This document shows positions 7,879 through 17,846 of a stretch of 64,000 nt of DNA, piece by piece. The notes under the pieces are model-generated. The model was not told the DNA's origin and made no database searches. It saw only the letters and a program-made list of their open reading frames with translations. Position 1 is the first letter of the stretch, and each line of letters starts with the position of its first letter. The position numbers and the translations under genes are program-made. Source of the stretch: Aliiglaciecola sp. M165. GTDB lineage: Bacteria; Pseudomonadota; Gammaproteobacteria; Enterobacterales; Alteromonadaceae. The stretch lies in the NCBI RefSeq assembly GCF_007197995.1, contig NZ_VKKH01000005.1:62001-126000 (forward strand), in the 5' to 3' direction.

Positions 7879-10800
7879 GCGCTTGTCTCCAACTCAGTTT
7901 CTTTGCGTTGTTGTAATCGCTTGGTGATGGCACTAACTTGAGGTTCAACCACTTGCAATTTACGTGTCGCTTTATCAATCAAATAACGGTTGTTAAACAG
8001 TGACAAAACCTCTGATTCAGGGTTCGGGAAGGCACCGACAACACTGATGTTATTGTTTTGACAAGCATCAAAGATCTTTTTCACGTTACTTTGGTGAAGG
8101 GTGCCCAGTTCATCAATGGGCCAATGGATGGTGGCATTCGCACCACCACGCAACAAGCGCGTAAAGGCCAACAAGAACTTACACAAGATGAGGTAAGCCA
8201 TACCGTGACTGGAAGACTCATTAAGCTGCCGGTCAGTGCGGATAACAAGGTGCGAGTTACCCTCTTTGATATGCAGTTCAATATCCAATAGTTTACTGAT
8301 CCCGCCGCTTAATGCCGCGCGGCCAAGGATATCTAGCACTCGGCGCATACTCTGTGCGTAGTCATCATCGGGCAATTCCACCGCGCCACTTTTCATCCAG
8401 GCTTGATAAAGCTTGTTAAACTGAGCTAGTTCTGGCCAGAACTCCAGCTCAGATATTCGCGAGCGAATTTTCACTGCCGATTCGGACACGCCATCAAGAA
8501 ACAGCTCTTCGTCTACTTCTTTACTGATGCGCTGACTCTGGCTGGCAATGCGTTTGTCGATGTCTTCCAGCACGTTATAGTACTGGGTTAAATCAGCACC
8601 GAAGATACGTCCTTGCTCTCGCAGGCCGTGTAATTTTTGAGGAACGACCTCATTGAGTAACTGAGCCAAATGGGCAACCATCCGCCGATGATCGATACTG
8701 CGGATACCTTGTGCATTAACGACCGCGCAATCCTCTCGCGAGCGCTCCCAAATATCCGCCAAACCAGTCCCCGATTGGGCAGCGATGAGTTGATCAAAAT
8801 GCTCAACATACACTTTGATATCGTTTAACAATCGATCCCGAGTTTGCAACAAATCCTGTCCTTCAGAAATTCGCTGCGCCACACTGATTGAATCAGACGT
8901 TGATTTAGAGTTGGCAATGTCGCTGTCATCGATTTTTGGCAGATTAAGCTTGGTGATGCTGCGGTTGATGTTCTGGACTTCAGCATCTTGTTCACGGGCA
9001 ATTTTCAGTTCTTGTTCTAGCTGAACTTGGATTTCTTTGAATGTTTGTCGCTGTTGTTTAAATGCTGCTTCTTTTTGATTCAATTCACGCTCAGATTGAC
9101 TCGCAACTTTTTTAACCTTGGCCAGACTTTTCTGCCAGGTGACCTTGTAACCGACAAAATAGGTGGTGTACCAACGTTCATAGTCTTTGACCATATGACG
9201 GTGGGTATCGGTATAGGTGATATCTTTTTGCAGCTTTTTGATCAGCTTTTGCAAGCCGCCAATTTCGTCGACATCCACGCCTCGGTTATCAAGCTCATCG
9301 GCTTTCCATTGTTCGGTAGCAAGCTTGTCCTGACTGGCCACTTCTTTGGCGCGTTTAATGTGTTGCTCAATGGTATCGATTTTTTCTTGTGTATCAGCGA
9401 TTAGCTGCTGCCAATGGAACTGATGCTCAGTTTCGGCTTCACGCTGTTGATCTTTAACTTCCTGCAACGCTTGAGCATGCTGACTTTGACACTTGCTTTG
9501 CTCCGTTTCATTTGCCGATAAGTGCTTTTTGTTCTGTTGTTTGCGCTGTGCTAATGCATGAGCGTATTCCTGCTGGATATGATCTTTGTCTTGTTGAGCG
9601 CGTTTGCGCGTGGCTTCAGCGGTTTTCACTTCGCTTTCCGCTTTGGCTTGAGTTAACTCTCGATTGCGCACTAGTTCACTGGATTTAGCCAATTCCAACT
9701 CTACTTCATTTTGCTTTTCTAGCGCTTCAGCCAAGACATTTTGCGCGTCGGTCAATTCCTGTTGAATTGTTTGTTCAGAGCGCGCATATTCGGGTACCTC
9801 AACACTATGCAGATCTAGCTTGAGTCCAAAAATTCCGTCCGCTTTTTTGCCCATTGAGGGCTTTAAATCTTTGCGTTTGAGTAAATCAGGGTGGATCACT
9901 TTACCCAATGTCCCTTGCCAATCCGGTTGTTCCTTGCGTAAAAACTCTAACAAACTGTTCTCGCCTGGGTATAACAAGGCTTCAACCTTCTCAACCTGAT
10001 GTTGAGCGTCTTGGTGATCCCGTCTGGTAGCTTCAAGTTTTGAATTTGCCAGGTTTCTTTCTTGCACCGCGGCTTGGTAATCTTGCTGCGCCTTACGATA
10101 TTTCTCTCGTGCGGCATCTTCGCTGACACTGGCTTCTTTGAGCGTGGCATCAAGAATATCCAACTGGCTCTGCTCAAACTCATCAAAACCAGCATTTTTG
10201 AGGGTCGCGGATATCTCTGCATGCTTAACCTTGAGCTCGCCTAATTGCTGACGATATTCGCTTTCAACATTGTTCAATTGACCTTGAAAATCTTGTTTGA
10301 TTTTTTGCAAAGCTTCTTGCTCTTGGGCCTTTTGCTCAGATAGGGTGTTTTGATGTTGTGTTTTTTGCTCAGAGTAAGATTCCAATTCAAGATTAAGCTT
10401 CTCGCTAACCTGTGCTAATCGTTTATTAAAACTTGATTCAATGTCCTGGTGTTTTTCAGTCAATAAGCTATACCGAGTTGTCGCTGTCTCTAGCTCACTT
10501 TCCCACTGGGGTAACTGTTGTAGATTTTTCTTGAGGGTCTCAATATCTTGCGACTGCCAATCATCAAATTCCGTTTCAATTTGCTCTAAATCTGATTCCA
10601 GTTTTTCTACATCCGCTCTGGCGGCAGACAGCGTTTGGTTGAGCGTGTCTCGTTCCTGTGTCCAATTTGTGTCGGCTTGTTTATTAGCCAACTGAGTTTC
10701 GTCAAGCTGCCCTTGCAAAGTCACCAGAGACGCAGACAGGCTGCTTGCGTCTAAGTCAAATTGTTGCTTGATCTGTGCAAGGCGCAATTCACTTTGTTGC

Positions 10801-11576
10801 AGCTGATGATCGGCCTGTTCTAATTTGGCAAATTCAGGACGAATTTGCTCAAATTCTTTGATTAAATGGCATTCCTTGATCCAATCCTCTACGCGATTTC
10901 GGCTCAAACTTGAACTCGGCGGTTGTACGCCATCTTCTTCTAATATGGCGGCTATCATCGCCTTGATAGTTTCCATTTTGCCTTCTTTGGAATGCACTGC
11001 CTTGGCGAGTTTTTCTATATGCCGAAGATGATTCGCCTGTTCGCAAAGACTAAAGATCCTCGCATAACCCAACAACTCACGATTGTTGGTGCTGTCGTTT
11101 AGCACCCCTCTATCGTTTTGCAGTACCGCACGAAATTCTTTGGTATTGAGCAAGTTAGTCACCAAAACATTGGAACGTTTTAAACTACGTGCCAACTCAT
11201 TCATGGTAACGCTGCTATGCTCACCCGCTTTGTTTTTATACAGATAATCATTGAGCTCAAACGGCTTACCAATAAATCGATAGTTAACACCGTTGCCACT
11301 GGATGCCAGCACTACCTGACACAAGTCATCTTCGCTGCGTGCGTATTCGTAAACGATAAAACTCGACTCTCTGGGCAAATACCACTTTTCAAAACTGTCT
11401 CGTGTGGCCGGCACTACTCGGCTTGGATATTCGCCGTAAAAAACGGGAATAAGGCGCTGCAGTGTGGTTTTTCCAGAAGCGTTGGTACCACAAATGTTGG
11501 TGTGACCATCGAGTTTAAGTTCAACAACACCGGGCAAATGGGTGTCTATGAGAATAATGCGGTGTAACCCAGGCAT
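7875..11576 (-). CDS. SMC/MukB-like condensin ATPase (MksB/JetC-type)
   Basis: A 1233-residue SMC-like ATPase. The N-terminal head has Walker A GTNASGKT (residues 30-37). Two long coiled-coil arms follow, separated by a small globular hinge at roughly residues 545-620 (around QPDWQGTLGKVIHPDLL). The C-terminal head has a signature-like SSSHGMAYLI and Walker B ATIHWPIDELG with Asp1155-Glu1156. The length lies between MksB (about 900-1100) and MukB (about 1480). It is the first gene of the operon; the two smaller subunits follow with ATGA overlaps. Related complexes compact chromosomes (MksBEF) or extrude and destroy plasmids (Wadjet, which needs JetD). No JetD-like gene is in the window, so the role here remains open. 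Confidence 0.8.
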   Translation of the reverse strand: MPGLHRIILIDTHLPGVVELKLDGHTNICGTNASGKTTLQRLIPVFYGEYPSRVVPATRDSFEKWYLPRESSFIVYEYARSEDDLCQVVLASSGNGVNYRFIGKPFELNDYLYKNKAGEHSSVTMNELARSLKRSNVLVTNLLNTKEFRAVLQNDRGVLNDSTNNRELLGYARIFSLCEQANHLRHIEKLAKAVHSKEGKMETIKAMIAAILEEDGVQPPSSSLSRNRVEDWIKECHLIKEFEQIRPEFAKLEQADHQLQQSELRLAQIKQQFDLDASSLSASLVTLQGQLDETQLANKQADTNWTQERDTLNQTLSAARADVEKLESDLEQIETEFDDWQSQDIETLKKNLQQLPQWESELETATTRYSLLTEKHQDIESSFNKRLAQVSEKLNLELESYSEQKTQHQNTLSEQKAQEQEALQKIKQDFQGQLNNVESEYRQQLGELKVKHAEISATLKNAGFDEFEQSQLDILDATLKEASVSEDAAREKYRKAQQDYQAAVQERNLANSKLEATRRDHQDAQHQVEKVEALLYPGENSLLEFLRKEQPDWQGTLGKVIHPDLLKRKDLKPSMGKKADGIFGLKLDLHSVEVPEYARSEQTIQQELTDAQNVLAEALEKQNEVELELAKSSELVRNRELTQAKAESEVKTAEATRKRAQQDKDHIQQEYAHALAQRKQQNKKHLSANETEQSKCQSQHAQALQEVKDQQREAETEHQFHWQQLIADTQEKIDTIEQHIKRAKEVASQDKLATEQWKADELDNRGVDVDEIGGLQKLIKKLQKDITYTDTHRHMVKDYERWYTTYFVGYKVTWQKSLAKVKKVASQSERELNQKEAAFKQQRQTFKEIQVQLEQELKIAREQDAEVQNINRSITKLNLPKIDDSDIANSKSTSDSISVAQRISEGQDLLQTRDRLLNDIKVYVEHFDQLIAAQSGTGLADIWERSREDCAVVNAQGIRSIDHRRMVAHLAQLLNEVVPQKLHGLREQGRIFGADLTQYYNVLEDIDKRIASQSQRISKEVDEELFLDGVSESAVKIRSRISELEFWPELAQFNKLYQAWMKSGAVELPDDDYAQSMRRVLDILGRAALSGGISKLLDIELHIKEGNSHLVIRTDRQLNESSSHGMAYLILCKFLLAFTRLLRGGANATIHWPIDELGTLHQSNVKKIFDACQNNNISVVGAFPNPESEVLSLFNNRYLIDKATRKLQVVEPQVSAITKRLQQRKETELETSA

Positions 11577-11832
11577 AATCGTCCTATTTATTATAATGTT
11601 TGAGACAGCTAACTCGGGATTCAGATGCGTGATATTGCGGGGGTAGAATTCCGTTTGGGAATTGATTCTATCTATGTTTCACCCATTTTAACACCTCAAA
11701 ATCGGCTATTTTTATGGGTTTTTCTAAGTACTTGATTTCTGGTTATCTATCTCCTTCTCAGACTCTATCACCTGGTGTTTCGCCTAAGCGAAAATAAGTT
11801 AAAGGTGTTGCGGGCATCGTGTTTAGCGATCT
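11577..11832. other. Divergent intergenic region, condensin operon / AraC gene
   Basis: It holds a TATAAT-like box on the minus strand at 11591-11596, too close to the SMC start to be convincing. AATTCC and GGAATT form an inverted repeat at about 11647-11663, and TTTCGC/GCGAAA a small hairpin at 11778-11793. Either repeat could be an operator for the AraC-type regulator; nothing decides this. Confidence 0.3.
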
Positions 11833-13026
11833 ATGCTGACGCTTAATATTTGGCCTTTGTTCAACAAACCCATGTTTGATCACATCAACACGATTCTCCT
11901 TGTTTGCAGTATTTTTAATGGCTTGATCATCACTGGCCTGTTGGTGTTTAGAGCTAAACATCGACTGGCAAATATCGTTCTGGCCTTTTACGTCATGTTG
12001 TTGAGTGTCAGAGTCATCGTTTATCTGCTTGGCAAAGAACACCTCTACGACCCTTACAGTTGGTTATATTTACCACCACTGGAGGTGTCTCTGGCCTATG
12101 GGCCGTGCATTTATTTGTATTTGAAAGCGTTATTGTCTCGGTCTTTGAGCAAATTAGACTGGTTACATTTGACTCCTTTTGTTTGCCAGGTGAGCTACTA
12201 CAGCGTGCTGATGTTCGTCGTCCCGCTAGGGCACAGAGCCGATGCATTAGCCTTTCATATGGACTGGATAAGGCACCTTGAATCCTTTTTAGTGACGCTC
12301 TCGATGGGGTCTTATTTGCTGTTATCTTGGTTTAGCTTTGGTCTTTACCGTCAATGGAGCAACGATCAATTCAGTGACAGTGATAATTACAGATTGACTT
12401 GGTTAAGGTCATTTTTAGGTATGACTTCGACGTTTTTTCTACTCTGGGTAATTTCTGCCGTCAGTCATGTATTTATCTCTTCTTCATTTTCTTCGCAGTT
12501 CTACCTTTTCGCCGCACAAGCCCTATTGCTTTGCTTTTTATCTTTCGAGAGTTGGCGACATTCTCACTTTGAATACCCGGCACACGCCGACCTCAAGGCA
12601 GATATTGCCTCAATATCTTGGCTTACTGCTAATTCCCTCAATCAACAAAAGCACAAAAATGAAAATAGCCGAAATGAACCAAAACTGCACGATCAGGCCC
12701 ATAGTTGGCTTGCATTAATCGAAAAGGGTAATTGGTGGCAAGAGCAGGAAATTTCGTTAGCCACTGTTGCAAAGCGTCTAGGTACCAATACAAGCTCCTT
12801 GTCCAGGGCGATCAATACGCTGAGTAACGAAAACTTCAATTCATTGATCAATCGATTGAGGATTCAATATGTGTGCGATCGATTGTCGGAGCGATATTTA
12901 GAACAGGACATACTCGAGCTTGCCTTTGAGGCCGGATTTAATTCAAAGAATAGTTTCAATCGAAATTTCAAACGCTTCGTTGGTAAGACACCCAGTCAAT
13001 ATCGTCTATCTATGAGTACCAAATAA
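11833..13026 (+). CDS. AraC-family regulator with membrane N-terminal domain
   Basis: A 397-residue protein. The first 235 residues contain about seven hydrophobic segments, beginning with the helix around TILLVCSIFNGLIITGLLVF. The C-terminal 100 residues are an AraC/XylS double HTH, with ISLATVAKRLGTNTSSLSRA as the first helix pair and FNSKNSFNRNFKRFVGKTPS as the conserved second. Such membrane-anchored AraC proteins sense envelope or external signals and regulate neighbours. The next gene, a secreted LRR protein on the same strand, is the obvious candidate target. An alternative start at 11872 would remove 13 residues. Confidence 0.85.
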   Translation: MLTLNIWPLFNKPMFDHINTILLVCSIFNGLIITGLLVFRAKHRLANIVLAFYVMLLSVRVIVYLLGKEHLYDPYSWLYLPPLEVSLAYGPCIYLYLKALLSRSLSKLDWLHLTPFVCQVSYYSVLMFVVPLGHRADALAFHMDWIRHLESFLVTLSMGSYLLLSWFSFGLYRQWSNDQFSDSDNYRLTWLRSFLGMTSTFFLLWVISAVSHVFISSSFSSQFYLFAAQALLLCFLSFESWRHSHFEYPAHADLKADIASISWLTANSLNQQKHKNENSRNEPKLHDQAHSWLALIEKGNWWQEQEISLATVAKRLGTNTSSLSRAINTLSNENFNSLINRLRIQYVCDRLSERYLEQDILELAFEAGFNSKNSFNRNFKRFVGKTPSQYRLSMSTK

Positions 13027-13122
13027 TAAAAATATATCTACCGCACGTATAATTAACGATTTGAGACGCACTAAATTGACGCTTAGAGGATGATTAAATT
13101 AAATCACTTCAAAGGAAAGCGT

Positions 13123-14322
13123 ATGTGCACTTCAATGTCAAAACAGTCTCTTTTAACTTTATTCAATCAGTTTCTGTGGGGCGGTGTGCTCACAGGATTT
13201 GTGTTCGTTTCTTTTGCACAAGCGAATACCGAAACACTTTCCTTTAAAGATCCGCAACTTGAAAAAGCAGTACTTAAGCTTCTGCCAGTCGATACTCCTT
13301 TGACACTCGGTAACGTGAATCAGATTGAATCGGCAGATCTGAGTAACGCAAACATACGGTATCTTGATGGCATCGAAGCCTTGTCTAATTTGAAAAAGTT
13401 GTCGCTGAACAATAATCAGATTGAAGATGTACAACCCCTTGCTGCGTTGAGTGCACTAACAAACTTGTCGCTAAATAAAAATCAAATTTCTAACATCGAC
13501 GCTTTATCCTCGCTTAACAACTTGCAAGGGTTTGCCATCGAGCACAACAAGATCACAAACGTTCAAGTAGTTAAACATTGGCCAAACATCCGTGGATTAG
13601 ATATTTCGATTAATCAGATAACGTCACTAGAGGGCGTTAAAAACAATGATTCTGTCGTCGCTATATGGGCGTCCCACAACGCCATTTGCGATTTGACTCC
13701 ATTGGAAAGTATTACAAACTTGATAATTCTAGCGATCGCGGATAATTGTTTTGATGACTTGTCTGCGCTAAAAAACAATCGGGGGTTAGTGGAACTAACA
13801 CTCGCTAATAACCGTTTGTCGAACATCACACAATTGTCATCACTGACAAGTATTGAACGGTTGGATATATCCAATAATTTCATTCAAGATCTATCGATTC
13901 TATCTTCCTTCACCCAGCTTAGATGGCTTGATGCACGCTACAACCTCATTGATGATTTAACCCCGTTAGCGAATCTTAAACTTTTGGAAAAGTTGATGCT
14001 TGGCCAAAATAGAATAAGAGATATTGCGGTACTTGCCGGTGCTCCGCAATTAAAGTGGCTAGTTGTTGGTGGCAATCTACTAAGTTCAGCCGAATCACTT
14101 AAATCTATGCCTAATTTGGTCAATGCCGATGTTACTTACAACAGAATTAATATTGATAATGCCAACTGGCAAAAAACGGTAAATCAACTGTCACACAATC
14201 TAAAAGTATTATCTTATACCCCTCAACAACCAAGGGCTATGCACAGCGATATTCCGGGGGCGCAACCAAGACAACAAGACTTTGACGCACAGCTGCTAAA
14301 AGACAATTCAGGTGATCGATAA
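13123..14322 (+). CDS. Secreted leucine-rich-repeat (internalin-like) protein
   Basis: From the ATG at 13123 (AAAGGAAA five bases upstream; the ATG at 13090 has a badly spaced site) the product has 399 residues. A signal-like hydrophobic stretch at residues 10-32 ends in FAQA. Residues about 50-360 hold roughly a dozen 22-residue LRRs of the SDS22/internalin type (LxxLxxLxLxxNxIxDxxxL), for example LSNLKKLSLNNNQIEDVQPL. LRR proteins bind other proteins or polysaccharides; here probably in the periplasm or at the surface. No anchor is seen at the C-terminus, which is polar (AQPRQQDFDAQLL). Confidence 0.85.
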   Translation: MCTSMSKQSLLTLFNQFLWGGVLTGFVFVSFAQANTETLSFKDPQLEKAVLKLLPVDTPLTLGNVNQIESADLSNANIRYLDGIEALSNLKKLSLNNNQIEDVQPLAALSALTNLSLNKNQISNIDALSSLNNLQGFAIEHNKITNVQVVKHWPNIRGLDISINQITSLEGVKNNDSVVAIWASHNAICDLTPLESITNLIILAIADNCFDDLSALKNNRGLVELTLANNRLSNITQLSSLTSIERLDISNNFIQDLSILSSFTQLRWLDARYNLIDDLTPLANLKLLEKLMLGQNRIRDIAVLAGAPQLKWLVVGGNLLSSAESLKSMPNLVNADVTYNRINIDNANWQKTVNQLSHNLKVLSYTPQQPRAMHSDIPGAQPRQQDFDAQLLKDNSGDR

Positions 14323-14369
14323 GCCACTTACAAAAGTAAAAGTATTATTCATTTAGTAAGAGAACCATA

Positions 14370-14540
14370 ATGTTTGGATTGTTCAAGTCAGACCCAAGTA
14401 AAAAACTACGCAAGCAGTATGATGCTAAGTTAACCGAGGCTATGCACGCACAACGTCGCGGAGACATTAAATCCTATTCAATGCTCACCGCAGAAGCAGA
14501 AAAGATATGGGAGCAAATTGAGTCTCTAAAACAAAACTAA
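14370..14540 (+). CDS. Small DUF6435-type protein
   Basis: A 56-residue cytosolic protein (starts MFGLFKSDPSKKLRKQYDAK, ends IWEQIESLKQN). It follows the pattern of the small DUF6435 proteins common in marine gammaproteobacteria: MFGLFKxDPxKKLxKQY, then EAMxAQRxGDIxxYxxLxxEAExxW. Its role is unknown. It lies 47 bp after the LRR gene and is followed at once by a good intrinsic terminator, so it ends that transcription unit. Confidence 0.75.
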   Translation: MFGLFKSDPSKKLRKQYDAKLTEAMHAQRRGDIKSYSMLTAEAEKIWEQIESLKQN

Positions 14541-14542
14541 AA

Positions 14543-14566
14543 AAGCCTGCAAAATTGCAGGCTTCT
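14543..14566 (+). terminator. Intrinsic terminator after the DUF6435 gene
   Basis: AAGCCTGC and GCAGGCTT form an 8-bp stem around a six-base loop, ending in TTCT. It starts three bases after the stop codon and lies between this gene and the convergent azoreductase gene. Confidence 0.75.
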
Positions 14567-14609
14567 AAATGACCTCAACTCGGGTTAAGTAGGCTTATCC
14601 ATATTTAGA

Positions 14610-15197
14610 TTATGCAACAGCCCGAATACTGGATTCGGCTCGCTCGATTGCTGCCTGTTGATCTTTCATCAAGCCACTGCTGTTTACAATCTGCACATCT
14701 GTAATGCCGATGAAGCCCAGCACATGTTTTATCCATCCAGAAACAAAGTCGATGTCTGTGCCCAATTCTGTGCCACCTGAAGTAATGATGACGTAGGCGT
14801 TTTTTCCTTCCAATAAACCAACGGGGCCATTTTCTGTATAGCGAAAAGTCTCTCGAGCTCGAGCGACCATATCTATCCATGCCTTAAAAGCGGCAGGAAC
14901 CCCGAAGTTATAAATGGGCGTAGCAATCACTAAGGTGTCAGCTTGTTTTAATTCTGCAACTAAAGCATCTGATTGGGCTAGCACTGCCCGTTGTTCTGCA
15001 GAACGCTCGGCCGGGTCGGTAAAGTTTGCGTTTATCCAAGCTTCATCAACAAAAGGAACCGACTGAGTCAGATCTCGATTTTTTACATTAGTGTTAGGTT
15101 GTTCAGTTAATTTGGCCACTAGTTTGTCAGCCAGCTCTCGGCTAACAGAACCGTTTACTCGCATGCTCGCATCAATTCTTAAAATTTCTTTGTTCAT
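14610..15197 (-). CDS. azoR: FMN-dependent NADH azoreductase / quinone reductase
   Basis: A 195-residue flavodoxin-fold protein of the AzoR family. It opens with ILRIDASMRVNGSVSRELAD (FMN phosphate loop SxxxxxSxS-like). The mid part TLVIATPIYNFGVPAAFKAW is the conserved FMN ring contact, and ITSGGTELG follows. Such enzymes reduce quinones and azo compounds with NAD(P)H in the cytosol and protect against thiol and quinone stress. It is divergent from a LysR regulator gene (125-bp gap), a very common arrangement in which the LysR protein controls the reductase. Confidence 0.88.
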   Translation of the reverse strand: MNKEILRIDASMRVNGSVSRELADKLVAKLTEQPNTNVKNRDLTQSVPFVDEAWINANFTDPAERSAEQRAVLAQSDALVAELKQADTLVIATPIYNFGVPAAFKAWIDMVARARETFRYTENGPVGLLEGKNAYVIITSGGTELGTDIDFVSGWIKHVLGFIGITDVQIVNSSGLMKDQQAAIERAESSIRAVA

Positions 15198-15321
15198 TTT
15201 TCTGCCCTTTATTTGACGATGATTTGTATTAAACGTTAGGTTAAGGACATCATATACCTTGACTATTAATAGAAAAATACAATAATTATCAAATCACTTT
15301 TCCGTTTTTCAGAAATATATT

Positions 15322-16272
15322 ATGAATCAGCTTGAAGAAATGCGTATTTTTGTCACCTTGGTTGAGTGCAAAAGTGCGAGCAAAGCCGCAGAGAAACTTG
15401 GGCTGGCTAACTCAGCGGTAAGCCGGAGAATGAAAGATCTTGAATCGAGGCTCGGTGTGCAACTTATGCAAAGAACGACACGGCGTATGCATATCACTGA
15501 AGATGGCGAGACCTATTTTCAACGCTGCAAACGGATCCTCGAAGATATCGAAGAAACCGAATCTCTTATTTCAAGCTCAGCGCAACGATTACAAGGCACT
15601 ATAAAAATTGCCGCACCATTAAGCTTTGGCATCGGTCATTTATCATCTGCACTTGCTGCCTTTATGCATCAACATGAGGCCATCGAAATCGATCTCGATA
15701 TGAGCGACAGGCGCGTTGACATTATACAAGAAGGCTTCGATTTAGCACTGCGTATCGGCCAGTTAGAAGACTCAAGTTTGCGGGCAAGAAAGCTGTCGCA
15801 CATTAAACATGTAGTGTGTTGTTCTCCTGCTTTTCTTCGCCAATACGGGCCTATCGACACACCGGAAAAGCTCATGCAAGTGCCTACACTTTGTTATTCA
15901 AATATAAAACAACCCGATCGCTGGCGTTATCAAACAGCAAAGGGGGAAGCATCAGACGTTCAGGTCTCCCCGCGAATGCGTTCTAGTAATGGTGACTCTC
16001 TACGCGAGGCGGCAGTGGCTGGATTAGGTATTATATGTGAGCCCACATTTATTTGTCATACGGCGATCAAACGTGGGTTACTTGTTCCGGTTCTAACAGA
16101 CTACCAATGGTTTGATATGGACCTTTATGCAATCTACCCGCAAACACGTCATGTCTCAGCTCGTGTGCGCACCTTTATCGATTTCCTCTCCCAGCGTTTT
16201 GGTGAGGATCCCTATTGGGACGAATGCATGGAGATAGAAAATCCGCACAAAATTCCTGCAACAATCAACTAA
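15322..16272 (+). CDS. LysR-family regulator, divergent from azoR
   Basis: A 316-residue LysR protein. The N-terminal winged HTH covers residues 1-60 (ECKSASKAAEKLGLANSAVS) and the effector-binding domain covers about 90-295. It belongs to the CrgA/QhpR-like group that often flanks quinone or azo reductases. A TTGACT box at 15261-15266 in the shared intergenic region may be its -35 element. Control of the neighbouring azoR and autoregulation are inferred from divergence. Confidence 0.88.
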   Translation: MNQLEEMRIFVTLVECKSASKAAEKLGLANSAVSRRMKDLESRLGVQLMQRTTRRMHITEDGETYFQRCKRILEDIEETESLISSSAQRLQGTIKIAAPLSFGIGHLSSALAAFMHQHEAIEIDLDMSDRRVDIIQEGFDLALRIGQLEDSSLRARKLSHIKHVVCCSPAFLRQYGPIDTPEKLMQVPTLCYSNIKQPDRWRYQTAKGEASDVQVSPRMRSSNGDSLREAAVAGLGIICEPTFICHTAIKRGLLVPVLTDYQWFDMDLYAIYPQTRHVSARVRTFIDFLSQRFGEDPYWDECMEIENPHKIPATIN

Positions 16273-16316
16273 TACCTTTATAATCCCAATGAGCTGTTTA
16301 AATACGTTGGTGAGAG

Positions 16317-17027
16317 ATGAAAAAAGTTTGGTTGTTGTGGATATTGATGAGTATTGCTGGTCAGGTTTTTGCGCAAGAAGATGCTGCAGACATAGCCCCA
16401 GAACCTCTCGACCCGGCCTATGAAGGCATTCACGGCATGGTGGTGTTTAACAATGCTTCAGCCTTGTATGCGTCCCATCTACCGTTATACAGAAAACCAC
16501 ACAACGCTCAGCTCATCTATAAAATCGAAGCAAAAGATCCGGCATTGATTTTTTTGGTTCGTGATGCAGATATGGTCACGATTAAACCGGAAAAGTTCAA
16601 TTTACAGCGGCTACTACGCGGTGAACAATTAACCGTTAAAGCTGATGTTTACATTGGCCATTTTGAACGGGGTGGCTCCTTGACCTATGAACAGGTTGAA
16701 CTCACTTTCAGCGAGCAAAAGTATATGCGCATGCTTGAGGAACTGGGTGAGCCCTCTACATTGCAAGTGTATGACGAAGTGCAGCTGAGCAAAGGGTTGC
16801 GAATATTAGTGCATCAAATCCAAGGAGCGCCGAGTTACGATCATCTTGTTTTGTTGTATCAAAATATTGGCTGCATTACCCAGATCGACACAGGTATTGC
16901 TGTGCCCTCTGAACAGTTCTTGATCAATCGCTTAAGTTTTTGCGGTTCAATGAAACCGCTATATTTTGAAACCCAGGATTTTGCCGAAGGTGGCCCTGAA
17001 CATACCAAAGCGCATAGCACTTACTAA
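16317..17027 (+). CDS. Periplasmic protein of unknown function
   Basis: A 236-residue protein with a Sec signal peptide (hydrophobic LLWILMSIAGQVFA, cleavage after residue 19). Two cysteines lie near residues 182 and 203. The body is mixed alpha/beta without a recognised domain. It follows the LysR gene by 44 bp on the same strand with GGTGAGAG just upstream of the ATG; co-transcription is possible. I cannot assign a role. Confidence 0.65.
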   Translation: MKKVWLLWILMSIAGQVFAQEDAADIAPEPLDPAYEGIHGMVVFNNASALYASHLPLYRKPHNAQLIYKIEAKDPALIFLVRDADMVTIKPEKFNLQRLLRGEQLTVKADVYIGHFERGGSLTYEQVELTFSEQKYMRMLEELGEPSTLQVYDEVQLSKGLRILVHQIQGAPSYDHLVLLYQNIGCITQIDTGIAVPSEQFLINRLSFCGSMKPLYFETQDFAEGGPEHTKAHSTY

Positions 17028-17158
17028 CAAAGGCTATTTACACGCGTATTAACCGACAAGTCAGGTCGTCAATTGATAGATGATCGGCGATAAAAACACC
17101 TTATACCAATCCACACAAAGAAGTGATCAGGTATTATTAATTAATAAGGTGCTAAAGT

Positions 17159-17773
17159 ATGCCGGTTTCGCCATTAAATACCGTTGAAGTTGCTCAAAAA
17201 CAACTCATTCTAAATATTCTACGTTGCTTCTTACTTCTTTTTGTCAGTAGCAGTTTTGGTGCTAATGGAATTGAACCTTCACCTCAAGTGTCCCAGGAAA
17301 AAATCCATCCGCTGAAGCGCTTTGAAGGTCGATGGGTCGTTGACCAAAAGGGATTTTCAATGGTCTGGGATAAACAAACTATTCAGACTATTCCGCTAAC
17401 CGGGCAAGTGTCCGATTGCCGTATACTAAATACGCCAGATGCTTTGTTGTGCGAAGTCGCAACGCCAAATGATCCAACGGCCAACAGCGGCAATATAACC
17501 TGGGTTTGGGATCGCTCATCGAATAAAGTACATTGGCTTTCTCATTTTTCACCTTCACGTTATGGCGTCGGAACAGGCGAACTGGACGAAAAAGACAACT
17601 TAGTTTTTCGTGTACATTTTTCAGATGAACCTAAAAGTACCTATCGTATTTATCAATGGACCTGGCAGCATGACGGCAGCTATGCTTTGATGTCTCGGCA
17701 ATACGACCAAGACAATAATAAGACTGGAAATTGGTATGGCGGAAGATTTGTGGCTTTGACTGAACAAAAATAG
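17159..17773 (+). CDS. Secreted lipocalin-like protein of unknown function
   Basis: A 204-residue product. An internal hydrophobic segment (LRCFLLLFVSSSFGAN) suggests export, with a long 20-residue N-region. The mature part begins with LKRFEGRWVVDQKG and ends in YDQDNNKTGNWYGGRFVAL. This pattern of a short strand with G-x-W at the start and paired Trp/Tyr strands resembles DUF1579/lipocalin-like beta barrels. Ligand unknown. Two cysteines (in SDCRILNTPDALLCEV) may pair. Confidence 0.6.
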   Translation: MPVSPLNTVEVAQKQLILNILRCFLLLFVSSSFGANGIEPSPQVSQEKIHPLKRFEGRWVVDQKGFSMVWDKQTIQTIPLTGQVSDCRILNTPDALLCEVATPNDPTANSGNITWVWDRSSNKVHWLSHFSPSRYGVGTGELDEKDNLVFRVHFSDEPKSTYRIYQWTWQHDGSYALMSRQYDQDNNKTGNWYGGRFVALTEQK

Positions 17774-17846
17774 CTTGTTTTTTCATTGAAGCGATACTGA
17801 ACTACAGTTATTTAAATTGAGATCAATTTAATTCAGAAGTCATTCT

